Of a stretch of 46,753 nt of DNA, positions 23,224 to 30,883 are shown piece after piece. A program made the position numbers and the translations under genes. Each line of letters opens with the position of its first letter. Positions within the stretch are counted from its first letter, which is position 1. The stretch is from Candidatus Latescibacterota bacterium (GTDB lineage: Bacteria; JAAXHH01). Location of the stretch: the NCBI GenBank assembly GCA_022821935.1, contig JAJECR010000192.1, positions 1 to 46,753 on the forward strand, read 5' to 3'. The notes under the pieces were generated by a model. It did no database searches, had not been told where the DNA came from, and saw only the letters and a program-made list of their open reading frames with translations.

Positions 23224-23523
23224 GTGGAATTAACTTTCAGAACAAACCGACTAAAACGCAATTACGAAGAATCAGCGAGAGCCACAAAGCAGTGGGGTTC
23301 TGATGTCGCGCGAAAGTACATCACTCGTGTAAATGAACTATATGCAGTCAGGGATTTTCAGGAAGCATGCCAAGTTAGATCGATGCGCTTGCATCCATTG
23401 AAAGGATCTGAGAGTGGGAAATGGTCCATTTATCTTACTGGAAGATGGCGCCTCATAATAACAAAGGGAGATACTGAGGACAGTGTATTCATCGAGGAGG
23501 TGAGCAACCATTATGATGACTAG
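23224..23523 (+). CDS. higB: HigB/RelE-family toxin
   Basis: The 99-residue product (VELTFRTNRLKRNYEES at the start) has the RelE/HigB fold pattern: LHPLKGSESGKWSIYLTGRWRLII, with basic and aromatic residues expected for ribosome-dependent mRNA cleavage, and the closing EEVSNHYDD typical of HigB host-inhibition toxins. The GTG at 23224 is favoured over a TTG three bases earlier because GGGG ends 6 nt before it. The stop overlaps the antitoxin start by 11 bp. This toxin-first order is normal for HigBA. The DNA here is clearly richer in A/T than the flanks, which suggests acquisition by transfer. Confidence 0.9.
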   Translation: MELTFRTNRLKRNYEESARATKQWGSDVARKYITRVNELYAVRDFQEACQVRSMRLHPLKGSESGKWSIYLTGRWRLIITKGDTEDSVFIEEVSNHYDD

Positions 23524-24661
23524 TGTATCGCGCATTTCTTCGGACCTGCCGATTCCGCCCGGTGAAGTATTGGCCGAGGAAATCGAGGCCAGAGGAATGA
23601 CACAACTAGAACTCGCGAGAAGGATCGGCAGGCCCGTACAAGTAATAAACGAAATCGTCAGAGCAAAGAAGGCAATCACTCCTGACACTGCTATTGAATT
23701 GGGAAACGTCTTCGGAATGTCTGCTCGGTTCTGGATGAATCTCGAGAGCGAATATCGCATGACATTAGCGAGAAATAGAAAAAGTAAAGAACTTGAAGCC
23801 AACGTTAAATGGCTGGATGAATATCCGGTAAAAACGATGATCAGGCGTGGCTGGATGGAAAAGGGATTGGAAAGGACCGAGAAACTGCAAGCACTGCTGT
23901 ACTTTCTTGAAGTCGCCGTCCCGGAACCACGGGCCTATCAGCAGGCCATCGGGTTTCAGGTGCCGGAGACTGTAAGTAATCGCGTTTCGCCTGGCGCACT
24001 TTCAGTATGGCTTCGGATGGGCGAACTCGCAGCTCGTTCTGTCGAGACTGCCGATTTCAATGCGGTTGTATTTCGCAACGTGCTCACCACGATCAGAAAA
24101 TACACTAAAGATCAGCCAGTGGAATTTCTACCCAAGATGTCTAAAGTCTGCGCTGAAGCAGGCGTCGCTTTCAACATGGTGAAGGAATTGCCAAAGAGCG
24201 GAGCGATTGCCGCGACCAGGTGGCTAAGTGAGCACAAAGCAACGATACAAATGAGTCTTAAGCAAGAGCGGGCTGACAGCTTCTGGTATACCTTCTATCG
24301 TGAAGCGAGCCACCTTCTCAAGCACCGAAAGCGACATAGGATCGTCATCGAGGGTCTTGCGAAGGAGTTGGAAAACTCGGACACCGATGTGGAAGCTGAA
24401 GAGTACACGAGGAATTTACTCATCGCCCAGGAGAACTGGCGAGAATTCTGTGGGGAAGGCCGTTTTGACTCCGGTCGGGTCAGCGAATTCGCAAGGTCGA
24501 TTGAAATAGCCCCATTCATTGTTGTTGGTAGATTGCAGAGCGAAGGACGAATTGGCTCTCACGAACTCAAGTCGCTGAAACGGCGATACAGTTGGAAGCA
24601 AAACCACGCGGCCACTCCCCTTTCGGCCAGTACGTTTTTCCAGAGGACGCCACCAGAATGA
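23513..24661 (+). CDS. higA: HigA-type antitoxin with a degenerate ImmA/IrrE-like C-terminal domain
   Basis: The 382-residue product begins with a HigA helix-turn-helix (about residues 13-80: PPGEVLAEEIEARGMTQLEL, then NEIVRAKKAITPDTA and FGMSARFWMNLE), and continues with a long C-terminal part resembling ImmA/IrrE (M78) metallopeptidases. Where those have HExxH, this one has R263-E-A-S-H267 in TFYREASHLLKH, so the first zinc histidine is replaced by arginine. Either the domain is a structural or sensor module or the protease is dead. The rest of the domain (YTRNLLIAQENWREF, FARSIEIAPFIVVGRLQSEG) follows the family. The ATG is preceded by GAGGAGGTGAG and overlaps the toxin gene by 11 bp. HigA of classic modules is about 100 residues, so this is the long form. 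Confidence 0.88.
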   Translation: MMTSVSRISSDLPIPPGEVLAEEIEARGMTQLELARRIGRPVQVINEIVRAKKAITPDTAIELGNVFGMSARFWMNLESEYRMTLARNRKSKELEANVKWLDEYPVKTMIRRGWMEKGLERTEKLQALLYFLEVAVPEPRAYQQAIGFQVPETVSNRVSPGALSVWLRMGELAARSVETADFNAVVFRNVLTTIRKYTKDQPVEFLPKMSKVCAEAGVAFNMVKELPKSGAIAATRWLSEHKATIQMSLKQERADSFWYTFYREASHLLKHRKRHRIVIEGLAKELENSDTDVEAEEYTRNLLIAQENWREFCGEGRFDSGRVSEFARSIEIAPFIVVGRLQSEGRIGSHELKSLKRRYSWKQNHAATPLSASTFFQRTPPE

Positions 24662-24794
24662 CTACCCAGGGCAGTTGATCTATGCCGTGGAAATTGATAA
24701 GTACATTCACCTCGTGCCATTCGTGATGCAGGCCGACGGTACTCGCTTTCTGAAGACGATCATCCCTAGCCGTAAGTCAACGAGAGATTACAAA
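24651..24794 (+). pseudogene. 3' remnant of a small toxin-like gene
   Basis: Overlapping the last codons of the antitoxin gene, another frame reads HQNDYPGQLIYAVEIDKYIH and then LVPFVMQADGTRFLKTIIPS with RKSTRDY. I recall this closing pattern from small BrnT-clan-like toxins, whose N-terminal half is missing here. No start or Shine-Dalgarno is seen. It could be the joint left when a second toxin gene was deleted beside higBA. The family name is uncertain. Confidence 0.35.
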
Positions 24795-24814
24795 AGGAGG
24801 CGAATACACAGATT

Positions 24815-25192
24815 GTGCAATTCATCCAGGTGCGCCCGCCCTCATTCGACAATCAACACCCCATCTCAATTACTAATTTAGGATTAGTTAGTAATAGATT
24901 AGTAGTTCTCAAAAGTTTTAATGTACAATGGCAGTTGGAGTCTCTGGCGCAGAACCTCGATGCCTTCAACCATCGACAGAGAGACCTACTCAGTCACGCA
25001 ATGAGACATCCTCGTCATCAGTACACGATCAAAGCACACCAGACATTGCACGACGTCGTGTACGAAACGGCCAGGACGGATCTGCTGGAATTGCAACGGC
25101 TCGGATTTTTTTTGTTAGAAAAACGGGGCAGGAAGTGGGTCTTCACCGCGCCGGAGGATCTGGAGGCGAGGCTTGCGGGGGCGCATCATTAG
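24815..25192 (+). pseudogene. C-terminal fragment of a Fic-family protein
   Basis: The frame from a GTG at 24815 codes for 125 residues. From about 24930 it reads LAQNLDAFNHRQRDLLSHAM, YTIKAHQTLHDVVYETARTD and RLGFFLLEKRGRKWVFTAP, which is the winged-helix tail found at the end of many Fic proteins. The catalytic Fic core (HPFxxGNGR) is absent, and the first 35 residues do not look like Fic. AAAGGAGG lies 14 nt before the GTG, a little far, so translation of the tail is possible. A run of nine T lies at 25106-25114, within the codons for GFFLLEKRG. It is best read as a decayed gene in a toxin-gene graveyard. Confidence 0.6.
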
Positions 25193-25278
25193 GCTTGTAA
25201 ATGGGAAGTTCTGAAGAGTGGAGCCTACTATGGTGCTCTAACTGCCGGAACGAGTTCCTAGCTCTGTAAAGCACGCTT

Positions 25279-25320
25279 TCCGTTCCGACCAACCCGACGG
25301 ACTAGATTGATCGGAACGAA
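25279..25320. terminator. Inverted repeat between convergent genes
   Basis: A 10-bp imperfect inverted repeat (tccgttccga / tcggaacgaa) with a 22-nt loop lies between the Fic remnant and the convergent hydrolase gene. It has no T-run. It may be a terminator or a recombination scar. Confidence 0.3.
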
Positions 25321-25349
25321 GATTCGTGCATCCTCCAACCCCCAACCCC

Positions 25350-26195
25350 CTACCGCTCCCACGTCCTCTTTTTGTCATCCGCGCACGTAATGGTCAGCGC
25401 GGGTCCCAGCTTGTCAATGCTAAGCCGCAGACTGTCGCCGTCCTGCACGGGACTTAGGGCGTAGTGGTGCGTGCCCGTTGAGACGACGTCGCCGGGCTCG
25501 AGGGTGACCACGGCGGTCACTTCGGCCAGAAGTTCGGGGATGTGGCGCGCCATTTCGCCGGAGGAGAAATCGTGCTTGAGGTTGTCGTTGATCCACATCT
25601 TCGCGGGCAGGTCGTTGGCGTCGCCCACCTCGTCGGCCGTGACCAGCGCCGGTCCCATGGGACCGAAGGTGTGCCAGCTCTTGCCGAGGAAGAAGCCGCC
25701 GGGCAGTCCGCGGGCCGAGACGTCGATGAACTGAGTGTAACCGAAGATGTGGTCCAGGGCTTCGTTCTCGCTGAGCTTGCTGGCCCGTTTCCCGATCACG
25801 ATAGCGAGTTCGGGTTCGAAGTGGAAGACCGAGGCGTCCGTGTCGGGCAGTTCCACGACCGCGTCCTGCCCCATGACGGAGGTGTTGGATTTCAGGAAGG
25901 CGTTGAAGGTCTCCTTGGTCGGATGATCCGGCTCGATGTAATTCCCGGCGAGGCAGAGCAGCTGTCCCGGACGCGGCAACGGGGCGCGCAGATTCACCGC
26001 GGACAGTGGCGTGCCGGACTGGCCCCGCGCGGCATCGGCGATGCGGCCGCCATAGGTATCCCAGCCGGCGATGACCGCTTCGATCTGAGCCTGTGGACCG
26101 GACGATCCGGTATCCGACACCGCGGCTGAAACGTCGATGATCGCGTCGTTCTCGATGACGCCCAGGGTGTAATCATTGTAGAATGCCAGTTTCAC
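25350..26195 (-). CDS. Fumarylacetoacetate hydrolase (FAH) family protein
   Basis: The 281-residue product has the FAH C-terminal fold. The metal-binding block is VFHFEPELAIVIGKRA, followed by IFGYTQFIDVSARG, LGKSWHTFGPMGPALVT and the closing LEPGDVVSTGT. Family members hydrolyse or decarboxylate acylpyruvates and 2-oxo acids (ureidoglycolate lyase-, 2-keto-3-deoxy-L-fuconate- or oxaloacetate-type). The GTG at 26193-26195 has GGGAGG about 6 nt upstream and gives the family start VKLAFYNDY; an upstream in-frame ATG would add 46 residues translated from a repeat region, so it is rejected. A promoter and a triple 15-bp repeat lie in front of it. It is downstream of the TonB receptor gene on the same strand, 228 bp away. 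Confidence 0.88.
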   Translation of the reverse strand: MKLAFYNDYTLGVIENDAIIDVSAAVSDTGSSGPQAQIEAVIAGWDTYGGRIADAARGQSGTPLSAVNLRAPLPRPGQLLCLAGNYIEPDHPTKETFNAFLKSNTSVMGQDAVVELPDTDASVFHFEPELAIVIGKRASKLSENEALDHIFGYTQFIDVSARGLPGGFFLGKSWHTFGPMGPALVTADEVGDANDLPAKMWINDNLKHDFSSGEMARHIPELLAEVTAVVTLEPGDVVSTGTHHYALSPVQDGDSLRLSIDKLGPALTITCADDKKRTWER

Positions 26196-26245
26196 GTAAG
26201 CCTCCCGTCTTCGGTTGACGCCTCTACCCAACTTACAGGCGTTTT

Positions 26246-26290
26246 GGTCTGGAAATAGTTGGTCTAGAAATGGTTGATCTGAAAATGGAC
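26246..26290 (-). repeat. Triple 15-bp tandem repeat in the 5' leader of the FAH gene
   Basis: Three adjacent 15-bp units (ggtctggaaatagtt, ggtctagaaatggtt, gatctgaaaatggac) lie between the FAH-gene promoter and its Shine-Dalgarno, just downstream of the predicted transcription start. Confidence 0.85.
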
Positions 26291-26295
26291 GGTTT

Positions 26296-26323
26296 AATAT
26301 AACGGGACGCGGTAACCCGTCAA
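26296..26323 (-). promoter_or_regulatory. Promoter of the FAH-family gene, with overlapping inverted repeats
   Basis: On the minus strand TTGACG (26318-26323) is followed after 16 bp by TATATT (26296-26301). Two short inverted repeats overlap it: acggg/cccgt (26302-26306 and 26316-26320) and gcggt/accgc (26309-26313 and 26323-26327). These are possible repressor sites. Confidence 0.6.
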
Positions 26324-26384
26324 CCGCAATCATTCAGGTTGAGCGGATAGCCCTAATCGGATGCCGATCGCCCGGGATCGAAAC

Positions 26385-26429
26385 GCTTGCTCCTTCAAAC
26401 ACTCCCGTTCAAAACACTCCCCATCAAAA
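26385..26429. repeat. Triple 15-bp repeat overlapping the receptor gene's stop codon
   Basis: Two clear 15-bp units (cactcccgttcaaaa, cactccccatcaaaa) at 26400-26429 and a diverged third at 26385-26399 overlap the TGA of the TonB receptor gene. The period equals that of the repeat at 26246-26290 but the sequence differs. Confidence 0.7.
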
Positions 26430-29400
26430 CGTATACCGCACACCCATCTGCACCTGCCAGCGGGAGGAGAGGTTGGTGGTCTGAAACACGTCCTCGCGCT
26501 CGACTTTCCCGTCTTCGTTGGCGTCCCGGACCCGGAGGTCCATGTCCGGCCTGCCCTGCTCGTCATACCCGTCGAAATTGAACAGGCCCACGGCGTCGAA
26601 TCGCACGAAGCGGCTCTGGCCCCAATCGCTGTTGATCAGGTTGGCCAGGTTCAGGACGTCCAGCGTCAGTTCGAAACGGTGGTTACGTATCGACGGCAGT
26701 TGCTGGATCAGGCGCAGGTCCAGCCGGTTCCGCCACGGCGACCGGGTCGCGTTGCGCCGGACGATGCCGCCCCGGGCCGCGTTCAGCGTGGGATCGGATC
26801 CGATGAAGACGTCGATAGCCTGCCACTCGTCGTCGGTGACCTCCGCGCTCACCTCGCTCCTGCCTGCCGGGACGTAGGCGAGGTCGTTGCCCCGGATCCC
26901 GTCGCCGTTCACGTCGTCGGCGTACATGTAGCTATACGGATCGCCCGCGCTGCCTTCGTAGAAAACGGATACGGTCGTGGCGAGTCCCCGTTCGAACTCG
27001 AACTTCCACGACCCGCTGGCCAGGATCCGGTGCCGGACCTCGAAATCGGACGTGGCGGTCGTCTCGCCGTTGGGGTCGTCGGTCTCGTTGTACTGCCAGT
27101 TGGAGATGGCGCGGCTGGACCTCCCGCTGTTGATGTCCTCGGCGTCCTGGAATACGTAGGCGACGCTGCCGAAGAGCCCGGGCAGAAAAGAAGTGTTCTC
27201 TCCCTTGCGCAGCCGCAGCGTCAGGTTGAACTGGCGGCCCTTGTCCGTGTTCTCCAGGAGGATGACGTTGGTGAAATCCCCGCTGACCTTCCTGCCGCCG
27301 TAGTCGGGCCGTCCGTCCGGGGTCGTACCCGTCGAATGGCCGTCGTTCCCGATGTTGAGGTTGCGGAAACGGACCTCGTCCAGGTTCCGGGCCAGCAGGA
27401 CTTCCACGGTGCCGACCAGGTCCAGGGGCAGCCGGCGGTCGAGGGCGAGGTTGGCACGGAAGACCCGGGGCAGCCTGAAATCCGGATCGATGACGTTCAC
27501 TTCCGTGGTCTGGGGCGTGGTGAGACTGGCACCCATTGGAAGCGGTTGCGAGAAGGGGTCCGCAACGAACGCCGGGACGTCCTGGTCCCGGAAGGTCGCA
27601 AGGTCGATGCGCGCGAAGTCCACCCCGGTGTTGCTGTAGGCGTTGGAGAGCCAGACGGCCGGAGGCAGCCCCGCGAAGACGCCGGCGCCGCCGCGTACCT
27701 GCGTCGATCGATCTCCTCCGGCGTCGAGATTGAAACCGAAGCGGGGAGACCAGAGGATTTGTCCGCCCGGAGTCCGGTCCGTCCGGTGGCCGGCGAACTG
27801 GCGGGCGAAACGGTCGTTGGCCAGGGGCTTGTCCGGCAGGACCGGCACGTCGGCTCGCAATCCGAAGTTCAGGCTGAGCCGCGGACTGATCCGCCAATTG
27901 TCCTGGGCGTAGAACCCCATCTGGGCGTAATCCCACGCCGCGCGGGGCTGTTCGACGCCGGGTACTCTGGAGAGACTCAGGAGGTAGCGGGCCGGCGTGC
28001 CTTGTTCAAAATCCTCGATGCTGTCGAACTCATAGGCGCCGTAGTAGTCCTGGATGAACAGGTTGTCGAAGGAGATGAACTCGTTGTGCGTGCCGATCGT
28101 AATGGTGTGGTCCGCCTTGAAAAGGTGGAGATCATTGGTGAATTCGAAGGTGTCCTGGTCCAGGGTGTTGGCCTGGGAAAACCGCTCCACGCCGAGACGG
28201 ACCTCTCCAAGGAACGCGCCGCCCGGCTCCTCGAGGTCTATACTGACCTGGGGGAAGGAAGCGGAAAGCGGCGACCGGCGGTCGCGTACGCGGCTGTAGG
28301 ATAACCGCGCTTCATTGGCGAGGCTGGCGGAGAAGGTGCTGTTGAGCTGCACGACCGAAGACTGGGTGACGTTGTCGCGTTTGAACTGGTTGCTGGTAAG
28401 GGTGAAGAGGGTGCGGCCGCGGCCCAGCCCGTCGTCCCGGTCTCCGGTTACGTAGTTATGGCGCAGTGTGAGCCTGTGCCCGGGCGACAGGTTGACGTCC
28501 AGCCGCCCGAAGAACTTCTCGTTCCGCGTATCCTGCGAGAATGGGTCGAATCCCCCGGCGTCGTAGCCGTACTTTTCGCGGGCGATGTCCACGATACGCT
28601 GCAGGTCCGCTGATCCCGCCCCGAAACGGATGGGCAGCCCCGAATCCGCCGGTCCCGCGCTAGAAGGACTCGAACGCCTCCGCAGTTCTCCGTTGATGAA
28701 GAAGAAGGCCCGGTTCCTGGCCACCGGACCGCCGAGTCTGAATCCGAGCTGGTAGTCGGTGAAATCCCCGAATTCGTCTCCGTCCAGGTCGCCCACCAGG
28801 GATTCGTTGCGGCCGAACCAGTACAGGGAACCCAGGTACCGGTTCGTTCCGCTGCGGGTCACCGCGTTGATGAGCCCGCCGGCGAAACCCCCGGAACGGA
28901 CGTCAAATGGCGCGACCTGCACCTGGAACTCCTCGATGGCGTCCAGGCTGATCGGCTGGGCGTTCACCTGTCCCGTGGGCAGGCCCTCGCCCGTGAGGCC
29001 GAAGGCGTCGTTCAGAACAGCGCCGTCCACCTGGAAGTTGTTCAGGCGGTTGTTCTTGCCCGCGATGCTCTGACCGCCCGCCTTCGCCGCCGCTTCGGGC
29101 GCCAGCCGCGTGTAGTCCTGTATACTCCGCGCGATAGAGGGCAGCCGGGCGATCTCGGTCGACGAAACGTGGGTCTCGGTACCGGTGTTCGACGCATTGA
29201 GCACCTCGTCCCTGTGGGCCGTGACAGTGATTTCCCCGGCCTCAATGACGTCCCTGCGCAGCCGGAATTCGGTACGCAGGTGTTGTCCCATGGTGAGCGA
29301 AACGCCCTGCCGGACGGCGGTGCGGTAGCCGATGTAGCTCACCCTGATCTCGTAGGGCCCGCCGGTCCTGAGTCCTGCGATGTTGTACCTTCCGTCATCA

Positions 29401-29585
29401 CGGGAGAATACGCCGGAGGAGACCCCCGTGGGTCCGTGCAGGGCGATCACGGTGGCGTTCGGGAGCGGGCGCCCGGTATCGTCCAGGACCTGTCCGCTGA
29501 GCGTCGCCGTGGTCACGCCCTGGGCGTGGACCAGGGAGGATAGAAAAAGGACGAAGGCCGGAACGGATAGGCGAAGTGTTCGCAT
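26424..29585 (-). CDS. TonB-dependent outer-membrane receptor
   Basis: The 1053-residue product has a signal peptide (residues 1-21, ending VHAQ), a carboxypeptidase-regulatory-like beta domain (about 26-110: LSGQVLDDTGRPLPNATVIA, IRVSYIGYRTAVRQG), a plug domain (about 120-240, with NNFQVDGAVLNDAFG and GGLINAVTRSGTNRY) and a long barrel of alternating strands ending in an aromatic residue (GVRYTF), as outer-membrane proteins do. The layout is that of the large Oar/SusC-like receptors. It should import a large or scarce solute across the outer membrane with energy from TonB. No SusD-like partner, TonB or ExbBD gene is adjacent. The stop lies inside a triple 15-bp repeat. Substrate unknown; the downstream FAH-family gene may belong to the same pathway. 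Confidence 0.95.
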   Translation of the reverse strand: MRTLRLSVPAFVLFLSSLVHAQGVTTATLSGQVLDDTGRPLPNATVIALHGPTGVSSGVFSRDDGRYNIAGLRTGGPYEIRVSYIGYRTAVRQGVSLTMGQHLRTEFRLRRDVIEAGEITVTAHRDEVLNASNTGTETHVSSTEIARLPSIARSIQDYTRLAPEAAAKAGGQSIAGKNNRLNNFQVDGAVLNDAFGLTGEGLPTGQVNAQPISLDAIEEFQVQVAPFDVRSGGFAGGLINAVTRSGTNRYLGSLYWFGRNESLVGDLDGDEFGDFTDYQLGFRLGGPVARNRAFFFINGELRRRSSPSSAGPADSGLPIRFGAGSADLQRIVDIAREKYGYDAGGFDPFSQDTRNEKFFGRLDVNLSPGHRLTLRHNYVTGDRDDGLGRGRTLFTLTSNQFKRDNVTQSSVVQLNSTFSASLANEARLSYSRVRDRRSPLSASFPQVSIDLEEPGGAFLGEVRLGVERFSQANTLDQDTFEFTNDLHLFKADHTITIGTHNEFISFDNLFIQDYYGAYEFDSIEDFEQGTPARYLLSLSRVPGVEQPRAAWDYAQMGFYAQDNWRISPRLSLNFGLRADVPVLPDKPLANDRFARQFAGHRTDRTPGGQILWSPRFGFNLDAGGDRSTQVRGGAGVFAGLPPAVWLSNAYSNTGVDFARIDLATFRDQDVPAFVADPFSQPLPMGASLTTPQTTEVNVIDPDFRLPRVFRANLALDRRLPLDLVGTVEVLLARNLDEVRFRNLNIGNDGHSTGTTPDGRPDYGGRKVSGDFTNVILLENTDKGRQFNLTLRLRKGENTSFLPGLFGSVAYVFQDAEDINSGRSSRAISNWQYNETDDPNGETTATSDFEVRHRILASGSWKFEFERGLATTVSVFYEGSAGDPYSYMYADDVNGDGIRGNDLAYVPAGRSEVSAEVTDDEWQAIDVFIGSDPTLNAARGGIVRRNATRSPWRNRLDLRLIQQLPSIRNHRFELTLDVLNLANLINSDWGQSRFVRFDAVGLFNFDGYDEQGRPDMDLRVRDANEDGKVEREDVFQTTNLSSRWQVQMGVRYTF

Positions 29586-29614
29586 GAACGGTTCCCCACG
29601 TTTTCGATAAATCG

Positions 29615-29644
29615 TTGCACAATGGGCCGGGCGTCGAATATAAT
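29615..29644 (+). promoter_or_regulatory. Promoter upstream of the mannonate-dehydratase-like gene
   Basis: A perfect TATAAT (29639-29644) follows TTGCAC (29615-29620) after 18 bp in the 249-bp gap between the divergent receptor gene and the dehydratase gene. The leader would be about 185 nt. Confidence 0.5.
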
Positions 29645-29651
29645 ACCCCAG

Positions 29652-29675
29652 AAGTTCAATTCCGTCACGGAACTT
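29652..29675. promoter_or_regulatory. Overlapping inverted repeats, possible operator
   Basis: Just downstream of the -10 box lie ttccgt-c-acggaa (29660-29672) and aagttc...gaactt (29652-29657 and 29670-29675). The position suits a repressor site controlling the dehydratase gene and perhaps the divergent receptor gene. Confidence 0.4.
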
Positions 29676-29834
29676 TGATCACCATTCGTTTAGCAGGCCT
29701 GGCAGGCAGGACTCGTTCGCACGGCAGTCTGTGCGGACAGAACCTTCAATGCAGCCCGTCGCGACTACAGTTCCCACCGCGGCTATGGTCCTCACCGAGG
29801 CTATACCCGCTACAAACAACCGAAGGAGTGCGCC

Positions 29835-30845
29835 ATGGCGCTGATGGAAATCGAACCCGGTATCAAGGTCGCGGGGCAGATGTCCCCCGAACCGACACGA
29901 GAGGACCTGGAGTTCGCCCAACAACTGGGCATTGAGTACGTCTGTCTCTGGACGGACGGCGAACATGCCAACTACGACTATTTCATGAGCCGCCGGGAAA
30001 TCTACGAGGAAGCCGGTATCAAGATCTACGGTTTCGGGAACAGCGACGTGCATAACCAGGACGCGATCGTGCTCAATCTGCCGAACCGGGATGCGAAGGT
30101 GGAGCAGTACAAGCGATACATACGCGACCTCGGCAGGGCGGGCATTCCCTATACGACTTACGCCCACATGGGGAACGGGATCTGGAGCACGGAGCGGGAG
30201 ACCACCCGCGGCGGCGCGCCGGCCCGGGGATTCGACCTCGCCAGTGCAGAGGAAGGTCACTGGGGCGGGCGGCTGTTCAGGATGCCACTGACCCATGGGC
30301 GGGCGTACAGCAAGGACGAGATCTGGGACAATTTCGCCCATTTCATCGGGGAAGTCTCGCCCGTCGCCGAGGAAGCGGGCGTCCGGATCGGCATTCATCC
30401 CGACGATCCGCCCCAGCCGGAACTCGGCGGCATTCCGCGTTGCATTTTCAGCAGTTTCGAAGGATACTACCGCGCCATGGAAATCGCCGACAGTCCGAAC
30501 GTGGGGCTCTGCTTCTGTATCGGCTGCTGGCTCGAAGGCGGATCTCTGATGGGCAAGGGCGTGGAGGAATCGCTGCGTCACTTCGGCAAGCAGGGCAAGG
30601 TCTTCAAGGTCCACTACCGGAACGTGGACCAGCCCCTGCCCCATTTCGTGGAGACCTTCATCGATAACGGTTACTTCGACATGTACCAGGCCGCGCGGGT
30701 GCTGGAGGAAACCGGCTTCTATGGGGTCATGATCCCGGATCACATCCCCGAGATGGCGGGAGACGGCCGGATCGGCTACGCCTACTCGATCGCTTACATG
30801 AAGGCGCACGTGGACCGGGCGCGGGCGGAGTGCGCAGCCGCGTAA
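29835..30845 (+). CDS. Mannonate-dehydratase-like (UxuA family) TIM-barrel enzyme
   Basis: The 336-residue product has the UxuA signatures: GIHPDDPPQPELGG, NVGLCFCIGCW, the RNVDQPLPHFVETF block and an ending with DHIPEM and GYAYSIAYMKA. UxuA dehydrates D-mannonate to 2-keto-3-deoxygluconate; the metal ligands (His, Cys, His, Asp) have candidates in HPDD, CFCIGC, KVHYRN and IPDH. It is shorter than the E. coli enzyme (about 394) but similar to other short homologues. AAGGAG lies 8-9 nt before the ATG. Short homologues are often annotated as mannonate dehydratase without proof, so the substrate may be another sugar acid. XerC/D follows 38 bp later. Confidence 0.88.
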   Translation: MALMEIEPGIKVAGQMSPEPTREDLEFAQQLGIEYVCLWTDGEHANYDYFMSRREIYEEAGIKIYGFGNSDVHNQDAIVLNLPNRDAKVEQYKRYIRDLGRAGIPYTTYAHMGNGIWSTERETTRGGAPARGFDLASAEEGHWGGRLFRMPLTHGRAYSKDEIWDNFAHFIGEVSPVAEEAGVRIGIHPDDPPQPELGGIPRCIFSSFEGYYRAMEIADSPNVGLCFCIGCWLEGGSLMGKGVEESLRHFGKQGKVFKVHYRNVDQPLPHFVETFIDNGYFDMYQAARVLEETGFYGVMIPDHIPEMAGDGRIGYAYSIAYMKAHVDRARAECAAA

Positions 30846-30883
30846 GACCGTTCCCCGCCCAGCCGCGGAAGGACCGGCGCGTC

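Noticed and set aside
26361..28304. Long plus-strand frame opposite the TonB receptor
   Set aside because: It is the mirror of the receptor coding sequence, has no ribosome site or recognisable domain, and is rich in Val/Arg/Gly/Pro as expected for an antisense frame.
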